NCBI GenBank assembly: GCA_041741155.1
Contig: JBGSKO010000125.1
Location: 30,681-94,680, forward strand
From: M3007 sp041741155
GTDB taxonomy: Bacteria; Bacteroidota; Bacteroidia; Chitinophagales; Saprospiraceae
DNA: 64,000 nt
Direction: 5' to 3'
The notes below the pieces were generated by a model. It did not search any database, had not been told where the DNA came from, and was given only the letters and a program-made list of their open reading frames with translations. A program made the position numbers and the translations under genes. This document shows positions 9,421 to 17,926 of the stretch, piece by piece (position 1 is the first letter of the stretch; every line of letters starts with the position of its first letter).

Positions 9421-10119
9421 TTACAACATTCCCTCGTCTGCAAAACTGTAGTATCCCCGCTCGGATACGATGAGGTGGTCGAGCAAGGGCAGGTCAAGCA
9501 GTTCGCCCGCTTTGCGCAGGCGGCGGGTGAGTTCGATATCGGCCTGACTGGGTTGCAGGTTTCCGGAGGGGTGGTTGTGTACGGCTATTGCGGCGGCGGC
9601 ACGCGCATCGAATGCCGTTTTGAACAGCAGTTTCACATCTACCACGGTACCGGCCATGCCGCCGGTGCTGAGCCGCTCGCGGGCAAATACCTCGTTGGCT
9701 TTGTTCAGCAGCAGCAGCCAGAATTCCTCGTGGTGGAGATCGGTGAGCAGGGGCGCCATGGCATGGAAGGCATCGCGGCTGCCGGTGATACGCGGGCGTT
9801 CGCGCAGGTCGGACAACTGGCGGCGGCGGCCCAGCTCCAGCGCCGCAGCGATGGTAATGGCCTTGGCTTCGCCGATACCCTTAAAGCGTTGTAATTCCGG
9901 AATGGAGCGCTTGCCCAGCTCGTGCAAATTCCGGTCAACGGAAGAAAGGATGTCCTGGGCCAGCGTCACGGCGCTTTGCCCCACCGTGCCGGAGCCAATC
10001 AAAATAGCCAGTAGTTCGGCGTCGGACAGGGCGCTTTTGCCCTTTAGCAGCATTTTTTCACGGGGGCGGTCCTCTTCGGCCCAGGCGGTGATGGCGCGAT
10101 AGGTGTTCGGTTCAGGCAT
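9421..10119 (-). CDS. radC: RadC-family JAB1/MPN+ domain protein
   Basis: 232 aa, full length. Residues about 1-90 contain the helix-hairpin-helix-like N-terminal region (ELLAILIGSGT, then LQRFKGIGEAKA). The C-terminal JAB domain has the metal signature HNHPSGNLQPSQAD (HxH...D) near residue 182. The family is annotated as DNA repair but its biochemical role is unsettled; a direct repair role should not be assumed. It is convergent with the propeller gene (9 bp gap) and divergent from the DCC protein. Confidence 0.92.
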   Translation of the reverse strand: MPEPNTYRAITAWAEEDRPREKMLLKGKSALSDAELLAILIGSGTVGQSAVTLAQDILSSVDRNLHELGKRSIPELQRFKGIGEAKAITIAAALELGRRRQLSDLRERPRITGSRDAFHAMAPLLTDLHHEEFWLLLLNKANEVFARERLSTGGMAGTVVDVKLLFKTAFDARAAAAIAVHNHPSGNLQPSQADIELTRRLRKAGELLDLPLLDHLIVSERGYYSFADEGML

Positions 10120-10179
10120 TGTTATATTTTTTAGGTGGTTGGGTCGCCGGTTTTAGGCAGAATCACGGTATTTCCAAGA

Positions 10180-10187
10180 TACCTTTG
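10180..10187 (+). promoter_or_regulatory. Candidate -7 promoter element TACCTTTG
   Basis: Perfect TAnnTTTG match 61 bases upstream of the ATG at 10241. No good -33 TTTG at standard spacing. Same motif class recurs before many genes in this window. Confidence 0.45.
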
Positions 10188-10240
10188 TCCGCCCAAACCA
10201 GCTTGTTGTATTTTCTTACTGCAAAAAAGCAAAGAAACTC

Positions 10241-10648
10241 GTGGACTCCGCGCAAAAATTTCCGGTACTGCTTTTTGACGGGGTCTGCAACCTCTGCAAT
10301 GCCTCTGTGCAATGGGTGCTCCGCCACGACCGTGACGGGCGTTTCCGGTTTGCGGCCCTGCAATCGGAAACGGGACAAGCGCTGCTGGCGCGTTTCGGCC
10401 TGAATCAGGAGCATTTTGATACGGCGGTGCTGGTGGATGGCGACCGGATATTCACCCGCTCCGATGCCGCGCTCGAAATCCTGCGACAGCTCGGTTTTCC
10501 GTGGTCGGTAGTGGCGGTATTGCGGTGGGCGCCCCGGTCGCTGCGCAACGTCGTGTACGACTGGGTGGCCCGAAACCGCTACCGGTGGTTTGGGCGCCAG
10601 GAGAAATGCCTGCTGCCCCGCCCGGAATGGAAACAGCGTTTTTTGTAA
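10241..10648 (+). CDS. DCC-family thiol-disulfide oxidoreductase (DUF393)
   Basis: 135 aa. The family-defining motif is at residues 9-20: VLLFDGVCNLCN, with the CxxC pair. The conserved DRDGRFRFAALQS follows near residue 30, then GRQEKCLLPRPE near the end. Members have a thioredoxin-like fold and a redox CxxC, with unclear physiological partners. Its TAA stop (10646-10648) is followed immediately by a 58-bp palindromic element. The start is placed at the first ATG, close before the DCC motif. Confidence 0.88.
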   Translation: MDSAQKFPVLLFDGVCNLCNASVQWVLRHDRDGRFRFAALQSETGQALLARFGLNQEHFDTAVLVDGDRIFTRSDAALEILRQLGFPWSVVAVLRWAPRSLRNVVYDWVARNRYRWFGRQEKCLLPRPEWKQRFL

Positions 10649-10706
10649 GAGCGTGTCTAGAATTTAGTGCCGCTTGCTGCCCGGCGACTAAATTCTAGAC
10701 ACGCTT
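10649..10706. repeat. 58-bp deletion derivative of the 162-bp element
   Basis: Starts at GAGCGTGTCTAGAATTTAGT and ends with a nearly perfect complement of it. These ends correspond to the 162-bp elements, but with TTTAAA changed to TCTAGA at both ends, keeping the arms complementary. It abuts the TAA stop of the preceding gene. Confidence 0.8.
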
Positions 10707-10745
10707 TAAACCATAGTTCCTGTACTTTTACCCAAATTTTTTACC

Positions 10746-12536
10746 ATGACGATACTCCGAATAAAAAATTGGCTGCTCCCGTTGGGTCTGGGCTTGCTGG
10801 CTGTTTGTTTGTGGCCTGCCTGCAAATCCGACACCACCGGCGCCTGCGGCAACATCGAATTCAAAAAAGAAAACACGGTGACCGTGCGCATGGAAGCAGC
10901 GGCCACATCCCTCAATCCTATCCTGCCCGGCCCCGGCTACAACCGCTACGCATCAGCCAACATCTTTCAGCAGCTGGCTACCGTGGAGCCGAAAACACTG
11001 GAACTGGTGCCGGTTCTGATCAAAAAAATTCCCCAGGTCTATACCGTTGCGAGCGGCCCGCACCAGGGCGCCCTCGCCTACGATTTTGAAATTTACGATG
11101 AAGCCACCTGGGACAACGGCACGCCCGTGACGGCACAGGATTTCCTTTTTTCGTTAAAAATAATCTACCACCCCCTGTTGCCACTGGGCGAATGGCTGGG
11201 CTATTTCGAATACCTGAAAGCGGTGGAACCGGACCCGACCAACCCGAAAAAATTCACGGTCTATTTCACTAAGTTTTACATCCTCGCCCTCGAAACGCTC
11301 TGCCAGTTCCCCATTTACCCGGCCTACAACTACGACCCGGATGGTGTGCTTGCCGGCGTGCCCATGGCCGATTTCCAAAACCCCGCGCGGATGCAGGAAC
11401 TCCTTGCATCCAATCCCGCGCTCACCGCGTGGGCCGAGGCGTTCCAGTCGCCGCGTTTTGCCAACGACAAAACTGCCATCTCGGGTAGTGGCGCCTATCG
11501 GCTGGAAAACTTCGACGTGGACCAGGGTCTGGTTTTTGTGAAAAAACAAAACTGGTGGGGCGACAAATTAGCTGCCGACAACCCATACCTGGCTGCTTAC
11601 CCCGAAAAAATAATTTACCGGTTCGTCAAAGACGAAGGCCCCACCGAAAGCCTGATACGAAATGGCGACCTCGATGTGGTGCCGGCACTGTCGCCAACCA
11701 AGTTTTTGGAACTGAAACGCGATACCTGCCTGGGGATGCGCTACGACTTCGAACTGGTCGGCGCCAATTCGTATGGCCGTATGATGTGCAACATGACCAA
11801 TCCACGGCTGGCCGACAAGCGGGTGCGGCAGGCACTGGCGCACGCTATTGATTACGACTACCTGCTGAATACCGTCTGGGAAGGATTGGCTGCCCGCTGC
11901 GTCAGTCCGGCCAACCCCGCCAAGCCGTTTTATGCGCGGGACCTGCAACCTTACCCGTACGACATACAGAAAACAAAAGCACTACTGGCCGCTGCCGGCT
12001 GGTCGGATTCGAACGGCAACGGTATTGTGGATAAAACCATAGACGGCGCCCTGGTCGAGATGGAACTTTCGCTGATGACTGCGGGCGCTGCGCCCGTCTC
12101 CAGTGCAGCCGCCAAGAGCATCCAGACGACTGCCCGCAGCGCAGGTATTGCCATCAATATCGTGGAAGACGATATCCGCGTGATTTCCCAGAAAACCCGC
12201 CAGGGCGATTACGACCTGGCCATCACCGGGGCAACGCTGTTTCCCGGACTGTGGGAGTTATACCAGTCCTTTCACACCAAAAGTATCGGCGCCGGCAACC
12301 GTTACGGGTTTTCCAACACGGAAATGGATCGCCTGATCGAAGCCATACGGACTGAGCCGGACGACCTGCGGCGCAATGTGCTTTATATCCAGGCACAGCA
12401 CCTGCTGTACGACCAATTGCCCGAGATTTTCCTGTACTCGCCGCAGCAGCGCATTGCGGTGAACAAACGGTTTAAATATGTGATCTCCCCCAATCGCCCC
12501 GGCTACTACGAGCAGTATTTCCGATTGCTAGAGTAA
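10746..12536 (+). CDS. ABC transporter family 5 (oligopeptide-type) solute-binding lipoprotein
   Basis: 596 aa. The hydrophobic N-terminus ends in lipobox LWPAC, so Cys becomes the lipidated residue. The mature part carries SBP_bac_5 features: WDNGTPVTAQDFLFSLK near residue 125, DKRVRQALAHAIDYDYLL near residue 358, and the C-terminal YDQLPEIFLYSP. Binds peptides, nickel or opines in known relatives; the ligand is unknown here. No permease or ATPase gene is adjacent, so it is an orphan binding protein that would work with a transporter elsewhere. A weak TACTTTTA motif sits about 22 bases before the ATG. Confidence 0.9.
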   Translation: MTILRIKNWLLPLGLGLLAVCLWPACKSDTTGACGNIEFKKENTVTVRMEAAATSLNPILPGPGYNRYASANIFQQLATVEPKTLELVPVLIKKIPQVYTVASGPHQGALAYDFEIYDEATWDNGTPVTAQDFLFSLKIIYHPLLPLGEWLGYFEYLKAVEPDPTNPKKFTVYFTKFYILALETLCQFPIYPAYNYDPDGVLAGVPMADFQNPARMQELLASNPALTAWAEAFQSPRFANDKTAISGSGAYRLENFDVDQGLVFVKKQNWWGDKLAADNPYLAAYPEKIIYRFVKDEGPTESLIRNGDLDVVPALSPTKFLELKRDTCLGMRYDFELVGANSYGRMMCNMTNPRLADKRVRQALAHAIDYDYLLNTVWEGLAARCVSPANPAKPFYARDLQPYPYDIQKTKALLAAAGWSDSNGNGIVDKTIDGALVEMELSLMTAGAAPVSSAAAKSIQTTARSAGIAINIVEDDIRVISQKTRQGDYDLAITGATLFPGLWELYQSFHTKSIGAGNRYGFSNTEMDRLIEAIRTEPDDLRRNVLYIQAQHLLYDQLPEIFLYSPQQRIAVNKRFKYVISPNRPGYYEQYFRLLE

Positions 12537-12580
12537 TTTCGGGCCGGTGACTTACGGGTGCGGCTACCTGCCAAAAACCC

Positions 12581-12613
12581 ATTCATCATTTATCATTCAT
12601 CATTTATCATTCA
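12581..12613. repeat. ATTCATC/ATTTATC tandem array
   Basis: Seven-base units ATTCATC and ATTTATC alternate over 33 bases, ending six bases before the ATG at 12619. Similar heptamer arrays (TGAATGA, ACTCATC) are at 44471-44524. Confidence 0.75.
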
Positions 12614-12618
12614 GCACA

Positions 12619-13005
12619 ATGGCATTTGAAGTAGAAGGAAAAATGCATCGCCTTTTTCCCACAGAACAAAAAACGGCAAGTTTTCAAGCCCGCGAATTCG
12701 TCCTGGAAATTCCGGACGGCAATTACCCCCAGTTGGTCAAGTTTCAGGCCGTTCAGGAGCGCTGCGCGTTGCTGGATACATTCAATGAAGGCGACAGGAT
12801 CAAGGTTTCGTTCGACTTGCGCGGCCGCGAGTGGAACGGAAAATACCTGACCAACCTGAACGCATGGCGCATCGAACGGGCCGGCGAAGGCGGCGGAAGC
12901 ACGACTGCTTCGGCTCCGGACGAGCGTTTTCCGGCAGATCCGTTCCCGGAGTATAACAGTGCCCCGCCGACGCCGCCAACCAATACGGACGATCTGCCGT
13001 TTTAA
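12619..13005 (+). CDS. DUF3127 OB-fold-like protein with SSB-type acidic tail
   Basis: 128 aa. The first 85 residues match DUF3127, a Bacteroidota family with an SSB-like fold (FEVEGKMHRLFPTEQKTASF, then FDLRGREWNGKYLTNLNAW). A Gly/Ser/Pro-rich linker follows and the protein ends in DDLPF, nearly the DDIPF tip by which single-stranded-DNA-binding proteins recruit partners. It is therefore likely to bind single-stranded nucleic acid or join SSB-like complexes (inference). ATG 12619 is chosen because the conserved domain starts there and upstream codons translate a simple repeat. Confidence 0.87.
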   Translation: MAFEVEGKMHRLFPTEQKTASFQAREFVLEIPDGNYPQLVKFQAVQERCALLDTFNEGDRIKVSFDLRGREWNGKYLTNLNAWRIERAGEGGGSTTASAPDERFPADPFPEYNSAPPTPPTNTDDLPF

Positions 13006-13017
13006 GTGCAGCGTGTT

Positions 13018-13179
13018 AGTGCGTGTTTAAATTTTAGTGCTGGAGCGAGGGAGAGCAAATTTTGTTTCTATTGAGGCAAAATTTGCAGCCGTAGCCGGGT
13101 GCCTACAGCGAAAATTTTAACGAAAATAGAAATAAAATTGGCCGCCCGTAGCCCAGCGACTAAATTTTAAACACGCTCT
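13018..13179 (+). repeat. 162-bp terminal-inverted-repeat element, copy 2
   Basis: Same length and orientation as 62068-62229. Left end AGTGCGTGTTTAAATTTTAG, right end CTAAATTTTAAACACGCTCT. It starts 12 bases after the DUF3127 stop. The 13006-13390 gene-free stretch consists almost wholly of this element plus the nested palindromes at 13198-13344. Confidence 0.85.
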
Positions 13180-13197
13180 TAGTGCCGCGGAGGTACA

Positions 13198-13344
13198 CCG
13201 AGGATACAACCGCTCAGAGCGAAATTTAAACACGCTCAGCAGTTGTATCCTCGGTCACACTACTGGACATTTTTGTTTTTCGGGTATCCAGACCTTCCAG
13301 GTTTTCAAAACCTGGAAGGTCTCGTTCCAAAAATGTCCAGTAGT
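13198..13344. repeat. Two successive large palindromes with nested inserts
   Basis: Arms CCGAGGATACAAC at 13198-13210 and complement at 13242-13254 enclose a solo end of the 162-bp element (AAATTTAAACACGCTC). Next, 17-bp perfect arms ACTACTGGACATTTTTG (13259-13275) and complement (13328-13344) enclose a 16-bp-stem hairpin AGACCTTCCAGGTTTT (13290-13322). This second hairpin has a relative at 35519-35552. Confidence 0.85.
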
Positions 13345-13390
13345 ATGCTCCTCGGTACTTCTCTGTGAAACCGCCAAATACAAACACACT

Positions 13391-13993
13391 ATGCGAACCA
13401 CGATTTTGTTGTGTTTGATGCTTTTCGCGATAACCTCCGGGAGGTCGCAAACCCTGTCGAGCATCAGCTCCCGGTGGAGTGATTCTTTTGTGGAATGGGA
13501 ACTCTACACACGGGCAACCGACTCCATACCGGCAGAAGAGGAGGGTGAAGCGTCGGAGGCCCCCGATGAGGAGTTGTTCGGCGAACTCAAACTGCGCTGG
13601 CTCAATATGCGCGACGACTGGACGGAGTGGGACTTCAGTCTCGGCGAAGAGCGCGGTACCATCCGGATGAAATGGAAAGACGATCCCTCCCAGTGGGAAT
13701 TGCGTACCTACAGCGGCTCGGTAGTCACGATGCGGGCTGCCTGGAAAAACGACCCTTCCGAATGGCGCGTCACCGACAACAACTTTTCCCTGACCCTGCG
13801 CAGCCGATGGACCAGCCAGTTCGACGAATGGCTCGTTCAGGACAATAATCGGGGCACTTTTTACCTCTACACCATGACCGAGGGTGATCCGCGCGACTGG
13901 GCTATTGACGACCGGCTGGACGCCTCCGTGTCGCAGCCGATGAAAATGGCGCTGATCTTTTTGACCATATTCCACTCCACGCCGCGCCTTTGA
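13391..13993 (+). CDS. Secreted protein with six Trp-centred repeats, function unknown
   Basis: 200 aa. A signal peptide (about 1-20) ends before SQTLSS. The body carries six units of about 22 aa, each containing a W, three to six residues, then EW or DW plus a short strand: SRWSDSFVEWEL (28-39), LRWLNMRDDWTEWDF, MKWKDDPSQWEL, AAWKNDPSEWRV, SRWTSQFDEWLV and GDPRDWAI. An acidic linker (EEEGEASEAPDEE) splits the first and second units. I do not recognise the family. Alternating strands suggest an all-beta solenoid or small propeller. It is monocistronic as far as visible, flanked by palindromes upstream. Confidence 0.75.
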   Translation: MRTTILLCLMLFAITSGRSQTLSSISSRWSDSFVEWELYTRATDSIPAEEEGEASEAPDEELFGELKLRWLNMRDDWTEWDFSLGEERGTIRMKWKDDPSQWELRTYSGSVVTMRAAWKNDPSEWRVTDNNFSLTLRSRWTSQFDEWLVQDNNRGTFYLYTMTEGDPRDWAIDDRLDASVSQPMKMALIFLTIFHSTPRL

Positions 13994-14123
13994 CGCGGAT
14001 TCTGACATTTCATGGAATATTTACCGGGTATTGGGCCAACAAAAAACCGCTTGGCCGCGTCTTTCCGGTAATGTCATCGCGCTTCACCTGCTGGGCGCAT
14101 TTACCCACATCAAACTTTACGGT

Positions 14124-16865
14124 ATGAGAAAATCAATACTTGCCGCGCTACTTCCGCTTTTGGGCGGTGTGGTCGCTGTGGCCCAACCTTCAAATGACAA
14201 CTGTACGAACCCTATCCCGATTGCGAATGTGGTGAACTATTGCAGTCCAATCAATGCCTTTACCAACGTGGCGGCTACGCCATCGGGATACGGGCCGGCC
14301 AACTGCTTTGGCTCGGCGGGTAACGATGTCTGGTTTTCATTTGTGCCACAATTTACCGACGCGACGGTGATCGTGCGCGGCGCTACGGCACAGGGGCCGG
14401 GCGGCACACTGCGCAACCCTCAGATTGCTATTTACTTCGGCACCTGCGGCGGGGTGCTCAACGAGGTGCAATGCGAAAGTTCCACCAACAATACGCACAT
14501 CGCGGAGGCCAGCGAAAGTGGCCTGCTGGTAGGCTCCACGTACCTGATCCGGGTGCAGGGTTTCAACAATAACACCGGCACATTTCAACTCTGTTTGAAT
14601 AATTACAACCCGCCTGCCGATCCAAAATCCGACTGTCCGCAAGCATCCGTGCTGTGCGATAAATCGCCGTTTGTGGTGCAGAGCGTGACCGGTGCGGGTA
14701 GCGATATTACCGAACTGAACGATGCCGCGTGTTTTTCCAACGGCGTGCCAGGAAACTTTGAGAGCAACTCCACGTGGTTTACCTGGATTTGCGCTACATC
14801 GGGCAGTCTGACCTTTACCCTGACTCCGCTGAGCATCGTGGACGACCTGGATTTCGTGCTGTATCGCTTGCCCAACGGGGTGGGAAATTGCCAGGGAAAA
14901 CAAGTGGTGCGCTGCATGGCCTCCGGAGAATTTAACTACCTGAGCCCCTGCATGGGCCCAACCGGTCTTCGGGTCGGAGATCCGGATATCAGCGAAGATG
15001 CCGGCTGTACCGATGCCGGAGACAATGCCTGGCTGGCGCCGTTCGATATGGTGGCCGGCGAGGCGTATGCGCTGTGCGTGAATAATTTCACCACCAGCGG
15101 CAACGGTTTTTCCGTTGATTTCGGCGGCACGGGTACGTTCCTGGGACCAGAAGCCAAATTCACAACCGTCCCGGCAGCCATCTGCCTCGGCACACCCGTA
15201 CAGATCACAGATGCGTCCACGTTTGCGCTCGGGACCATCACTACCCGCAACTGGAGCTTCGGGGCAGATTCCGACCCCGGAACGGCAACCGGCCCGGGGC
15301 CACACACGGTAGCGTTCAACACGCCCGGCCAGCACCCCGTGGTGCTCCAGCTCGAAACAAACCTTGGCTGTAAAGTCACCTCCATCCAAAATGTGCTGGT
15401 TTACCCCGACGTGGAAGTGGATACCGTGATTGCCACCCCCGAGTGCAATGGCGGCGATAATGGCGAGATCGCCATTACAAATATAAAAATGGGTACACCT
15501 CCGTACCTGTTCAGTTGGGAAGGCGGGCCGTTCACCGCAGACAATACGCTCTCGAACCTGACTGTAGGCACGTACACGCTTGTGATCCGCGACGCCAACA
15601 ATTGCGAAACCGACCTCGACATCGAAGTGCGCGAACTTGAGCTGACAGTAGCGCCCGACGTATCGCCACCCCTTTGTACGGGCGATGCAAACGGAGAAAT
15701 TACTCTGAACGTCACCAATGGTACCGGTCCTTACCTGTTCAACTGGGGCGCCGGGTTTATCCCCAACAATATGCAGGGGGGCTATTCTGCCGGGGTTTAT
15801 ACCATCCTCGGGCAAGATGCCGAGCTCTGCAAGGGAACATTCACGGTCACCGTCACCGACAACCCGCCGCTCACCCTGCAAATGGATACGGTGGATATTT
15901 CCTGCTACGGCGCCAGTGACGGCGTTGGTATTGCGATACCCGGTGGCGGCGTAGGCAACTACACCTACCTCTGGAACTACAACCATACCGAAGAAGATGC
16001 CACCGAACTGGGGCCGGGCCAGTACGCCGTGACTGTAACCGACGGCAACGGCTGTACTATTACCGGCGGCGTTTTCATTGAAGAGCCCGGCGATGTGGGC
16101 GTAAATCTCCTGCGCGTAGTGGACCTGCTGTGCAACGGCGTACCGGAAGGCGCTATTGAGGTAGAAGGCGAAGGTGGCAGGCCGCCGTTCACGTTTAGCG
16201 CCGACGGCATAAGCTATGTGCCGGCCACTACGCTTACCGATCTGCCGGCCGGCAACTATTGGGTGAAAATCCGCGATGCCGCAGGTTGTATTGACTCGGT
16301 TTTTGCCACCATCAACCAGCCTACTGCGCTCATCGTGGATGCCGAACCGGCTGAAACCACGCTCGAACTTGGCTACACGGTTCAGATACAAACCCTCACG
16401 GCGCCCATCGGGCGTCCGGTGACATACCAATGGTTTCCGCCCTTGGGGCTGGACTGTTTGGATTGCCCGGAACCGGTCATCACGGCGATCCAGGACGGCA
16501 TTTATACCATCAAAATAACAGACGAGGACGGCTGCATGGCATTCGACTCCGTGCGAATCCTGGTCAACCGCAACCGTCCGATCTATGTACCCAATGTATT
16601 TGCGCCGGCTAAGCCCTACCCGAACGACCATTTCACGCTCTTTGGAGGGCCGGCTGCTTCGAGCATCCAGCTCCTGCGCATCTATGACCGCTGGGGCAGT
16701 TTGGTGTTTGAAACACAAGACATACCACTCAACGATCCGAACGTAGGCTGGGACGGCAGGTACAAAGGCCAGGAACTGACCGGAGTATTTACCTTTTATG
16801 CTACCGTTTTATTCGTGGACCAGGAAACAGTGACCTACGAAGGGAGCATGACGGTGGTGCGGTAG
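14124..16865 (+). CDS. Large secreted protein with PKD and SprB-like repeats and gliding-type C-terminal domain
   Basis: 913 aa from ATG 14124, which starts the signal peptide (MRKSILAALLPLLGG); an upstream TTG extension is less likely. Two Cys-containing beta domains (about 25-330) are followed by a PKD-like domain near 360-430. Four SprB-type repeats of about 70 aa follow (C.G..DGEI.......PYLFSW, then GTYTL.I.D..NC). The last 90 residues (YVPNVFAPAKPYPNDHFTLF, RWGSLVFE, GWDGRYKG) form the gliding-motility-associated C-terminal domain, a T9SS type B signal. Probably exported by T9SS to the cell surface; SprB-like adhesin or matrix protein is the natural reading, though the family is broad. 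Confidence 0.92.
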   Translation: MRKSILAALLPLLGGVVAVAQPSNDNCTNPIPIANVVNYCSPINAFTNVAATPSGYGPANCFGSAGNDVWFSFVPQFTDATVIVRGATAQGPGGTLRNPQIAIYFGTCGGVLNEVQCESSTNNTHIAEASESGLLVGSTYLIRVQGFNNNTGTFQLCLNNYNPPADPKSDCPQASVLCDKSPFVVQSVTGAGSDITELNDAACFSNGVPGNFESNSTWFTWICATSGSLTFTLTPLSIVDDLDFVLYRLPNGVGNCQGKQVVRCMASGEFNYLSPCMGPTGLRVGDPDISEDAGCTDAGDNAWLAPFDMVAGEAYALCVNNFTTSGNGFSVDFGGTGTFLGPEAKFTTVPAAICLGTPVQITDASTFALGTITTRNWSFGADSDPGTATGPGPHTVAFNTPGQHPVVLQLETNLGCKVTSIQNVLVYPDVEVDTVIATPECNGGDNGEIAITNIKMGTPPYLFSWEGGPFTADNTLSNLTVGTYTLVIRDANNCETDLDIEVRELELTVAPDVSPPLCTGDANGEITLNVTNGTGPYLFNWGAGFIPNNMQGGYSAGVYTILGQDAELCKGTFTVTVTDNPPLTLQMDTVDISCYGASDGVGIAIPGGGVGNYTYLWNYNHTEEDATELGPGQYAVTVTDGNGCTITGGVFIEEPGDVGVNLLRVVDLLCNGVPEGAIEVEGEGGRPPFTFSADGISYVPATTLTDLPAGNYWVKIRDAAGCIDSVFATINQPTALIVDAEPAETTLELGYTVQIQTLTAPIGRPVTYQWFPPLGLDCLDCPEPVITAIQDGIYTIKITDEDGCMAFDSVRILVNRNRPIYVPNVFAPAKPYPNDHFTLFGGPAASSIQLLRIYDRWGSLVFETQDIPLNDPNVGWDGRYKGQELTGVFTFYATVLFVDQETVTYEGSMTVVR

Positions 16866-16887
16866 GCGGTAATGCAGACAAAAACGA

Positions 16888-16923
16888 CACGAGCCATCCC
16901 GACTTTTTTCGGGATGGCTCGTG
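16888..16923 (-). terminator. Rho-independent-like terminator of the tsf operon
   Basis: Perfect 15-bp stem CACGAGCCATCCCGA around a short loop. On the minus strand it is followed by TCGTTTTTG, so it fits the end of the rplM-rpsI-rpsB-tsf transcript; it may also serve the convergent SprB-repeat gene. Confidence 0.7.
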
Positions 16924-16960
16924 GTATTAACTGGGCGGGTTTTGACCTGCCATTACTTAT

Positions 16961-16980
16961 CGGCGGGTTAAAACCCGCCG
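16961..16980. repeat. GGCGGGTT/AACCCGCC palindrome
   Basis: CGGCGGGTT-AA-AACCCGCCG, perfect 9-bp arms, ending four bases before the tsf stop codon. A degenerate partner (GGCGGGTTTTGACCTGCC) lies at 16934-16951. Same family at 29969-30066, 33309-33332 and 41162-41240. Confidence 0.8.
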
Positions 16981-16984
16981 GTAC

Positions 16985-17815
16985 TTAGATCGCGACGTGT
17001 TTGAAACCGGTAACTGTCAGGCCTTTTTCCAGGCTTTGCAGGTACTGTTCTACCGTTTGATCGTTGTTTTTGACGTACTTCTGCGCAAGCAGCGTGTTTT
17101 CCTGGAAAAACTTGTTCAGGCGGCCCAGCGCGATTTTGTCGAGCATGTCTTCTGCTTTGCCTTCGTTGCGAGCCATCTCCTTGCCGATTTCGAGTTCTTT
17201 GGCTACGATTGCGGGATCAACGTCGTCTTTGCTGACAGACACCGGGTTCATGGCGGCGATTTGCATGGCGAGGTTGCGGCCGGCTTCTTCATAACCGACT
17301 TTGTTCATGGCAAGCAGCACGGAGCGCTTGCGATTGGAGTGGTTGTAGGTGACGATTTGGGCGCCTTCGATAATTTCGTAGCGGCCCAGTTCAACTTTTT
17401 CGCCAATGATACCATTCTGTTCGCCTACTTTTTCCACGATGCTTACACCCGGCTCGTATGGGAGCGCGAGCAAGTCGGCGAGGGTAGCAGGGAGGTTTGC
17501 CAATGCGATGTCGGCCATTTTTTGAGCCAAAGCAATGTAGCCTTCGTTGCGTGCAACAAAGTCTGTTTCGCATTGCAGGGCGATGATGATACCCTTGGTT
17601 TGGTCGCCGTTGACCTGTGCGATCACCACGCCTTCTTTGGCTTCACGGTCTTCGCGCTTTGCGGCTTTGGCAATACCTTTTTTACGAAGTTCGTCAATGG
17701 CGCCTTGGTAATCGCCACCGGCTTCGGTGAGGGCTTTTTTACAGTCCATCATGCCGGCTCCGGTCATCTCCCGGAGTTTTTGAATATCTGCTGTCGAAAT
17801 TTTAACTTCGGACAT
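16985..17815 (-). CDS. tsf: Translation elongation factor Ts
   Basis: 276 aa, a normal length. It recycles EF-Tu by nucleotide exchange in the cytoplasm. The N-terminal UBA-like domain has the invariant LREMTGAGMMDCKKAL (residues 14-29), then the core begins with GIIIALQCETDFVARN near residue 75, containing the conserved TDFVA contact. It lies 111 bp downstream of rpsB, the canonical order; a strong hairpin in that gap could set the rpsB:tsf ratio. The stop directly adjoins a palindromic repeat. Confidence 0.98.
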   Translation of the reverse strand: MSEVKISTADIQKLREMTGAGMMDCKKALTEAGGDYQGAIDELRKKGIAKAAKREDREAKEGVVIAQVNGDQTKGIIIALQCETDFVARNEGYIALAQKMADIALANLPATLADLLALPYEPGVSIVEKVGEQNGIIGEKVELGRYEIIEGAQIVTYNHSNRKRSVLLAMNKVGYEEAGRNLAMQIAAMNPVSVSKDDVDPAIVAKELEIGKEMARNEGKAEDMLDKIALGRLNKFFQENTLLAQKYVKNNDQTVEQYLQSLEKGLTVTGFKHVAI

Positions 17816-17855
17816 TGTAAATTGAGATTGAGTGGTTGGTAAAAAATTTAACAGA

Positions 17856-17898
17856 ATGCCTTTTCAACTCGTTGTTTAGCAACGGCTTGAAAAGGCAT
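17856..17898 (-). terminator. Strong hairpin between rpsB and tsf (attenuator or processing site)
   Basis: Arms ATGCCTTTTCAA (17856-17867) and its complement (17887-17898), continued by an inner CGTTG/CAACG stem. On the minus strand it is followed after about 8 bases by ATTTTTT. It would partly terminate readthrough into tsf. Confidence 0.6.
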
Positions 17899-17926
17899 CA
17901 TTTTTCATTTTAAGTGCAGCTGTTAA

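Noticed and set aside
10746..12536. Complete ABC importer operon
   Set aside because: Only the binding lipoprotein is present; no permease or ATPase reading frame is adjacent.
14337..16718. Very long open frame on the minus strand (793 codons) opposite the SprB-repeat gene
   Set aside because: It is a mirror of a well-supported gene with signal peptide and conserved domains; its own translation has no domain-like features. Similar antisense frames at 28369-29790, 35807-37576 and 54188-56071 were rejected for the same reason (GC-rich codon use leaves few antisense stops).
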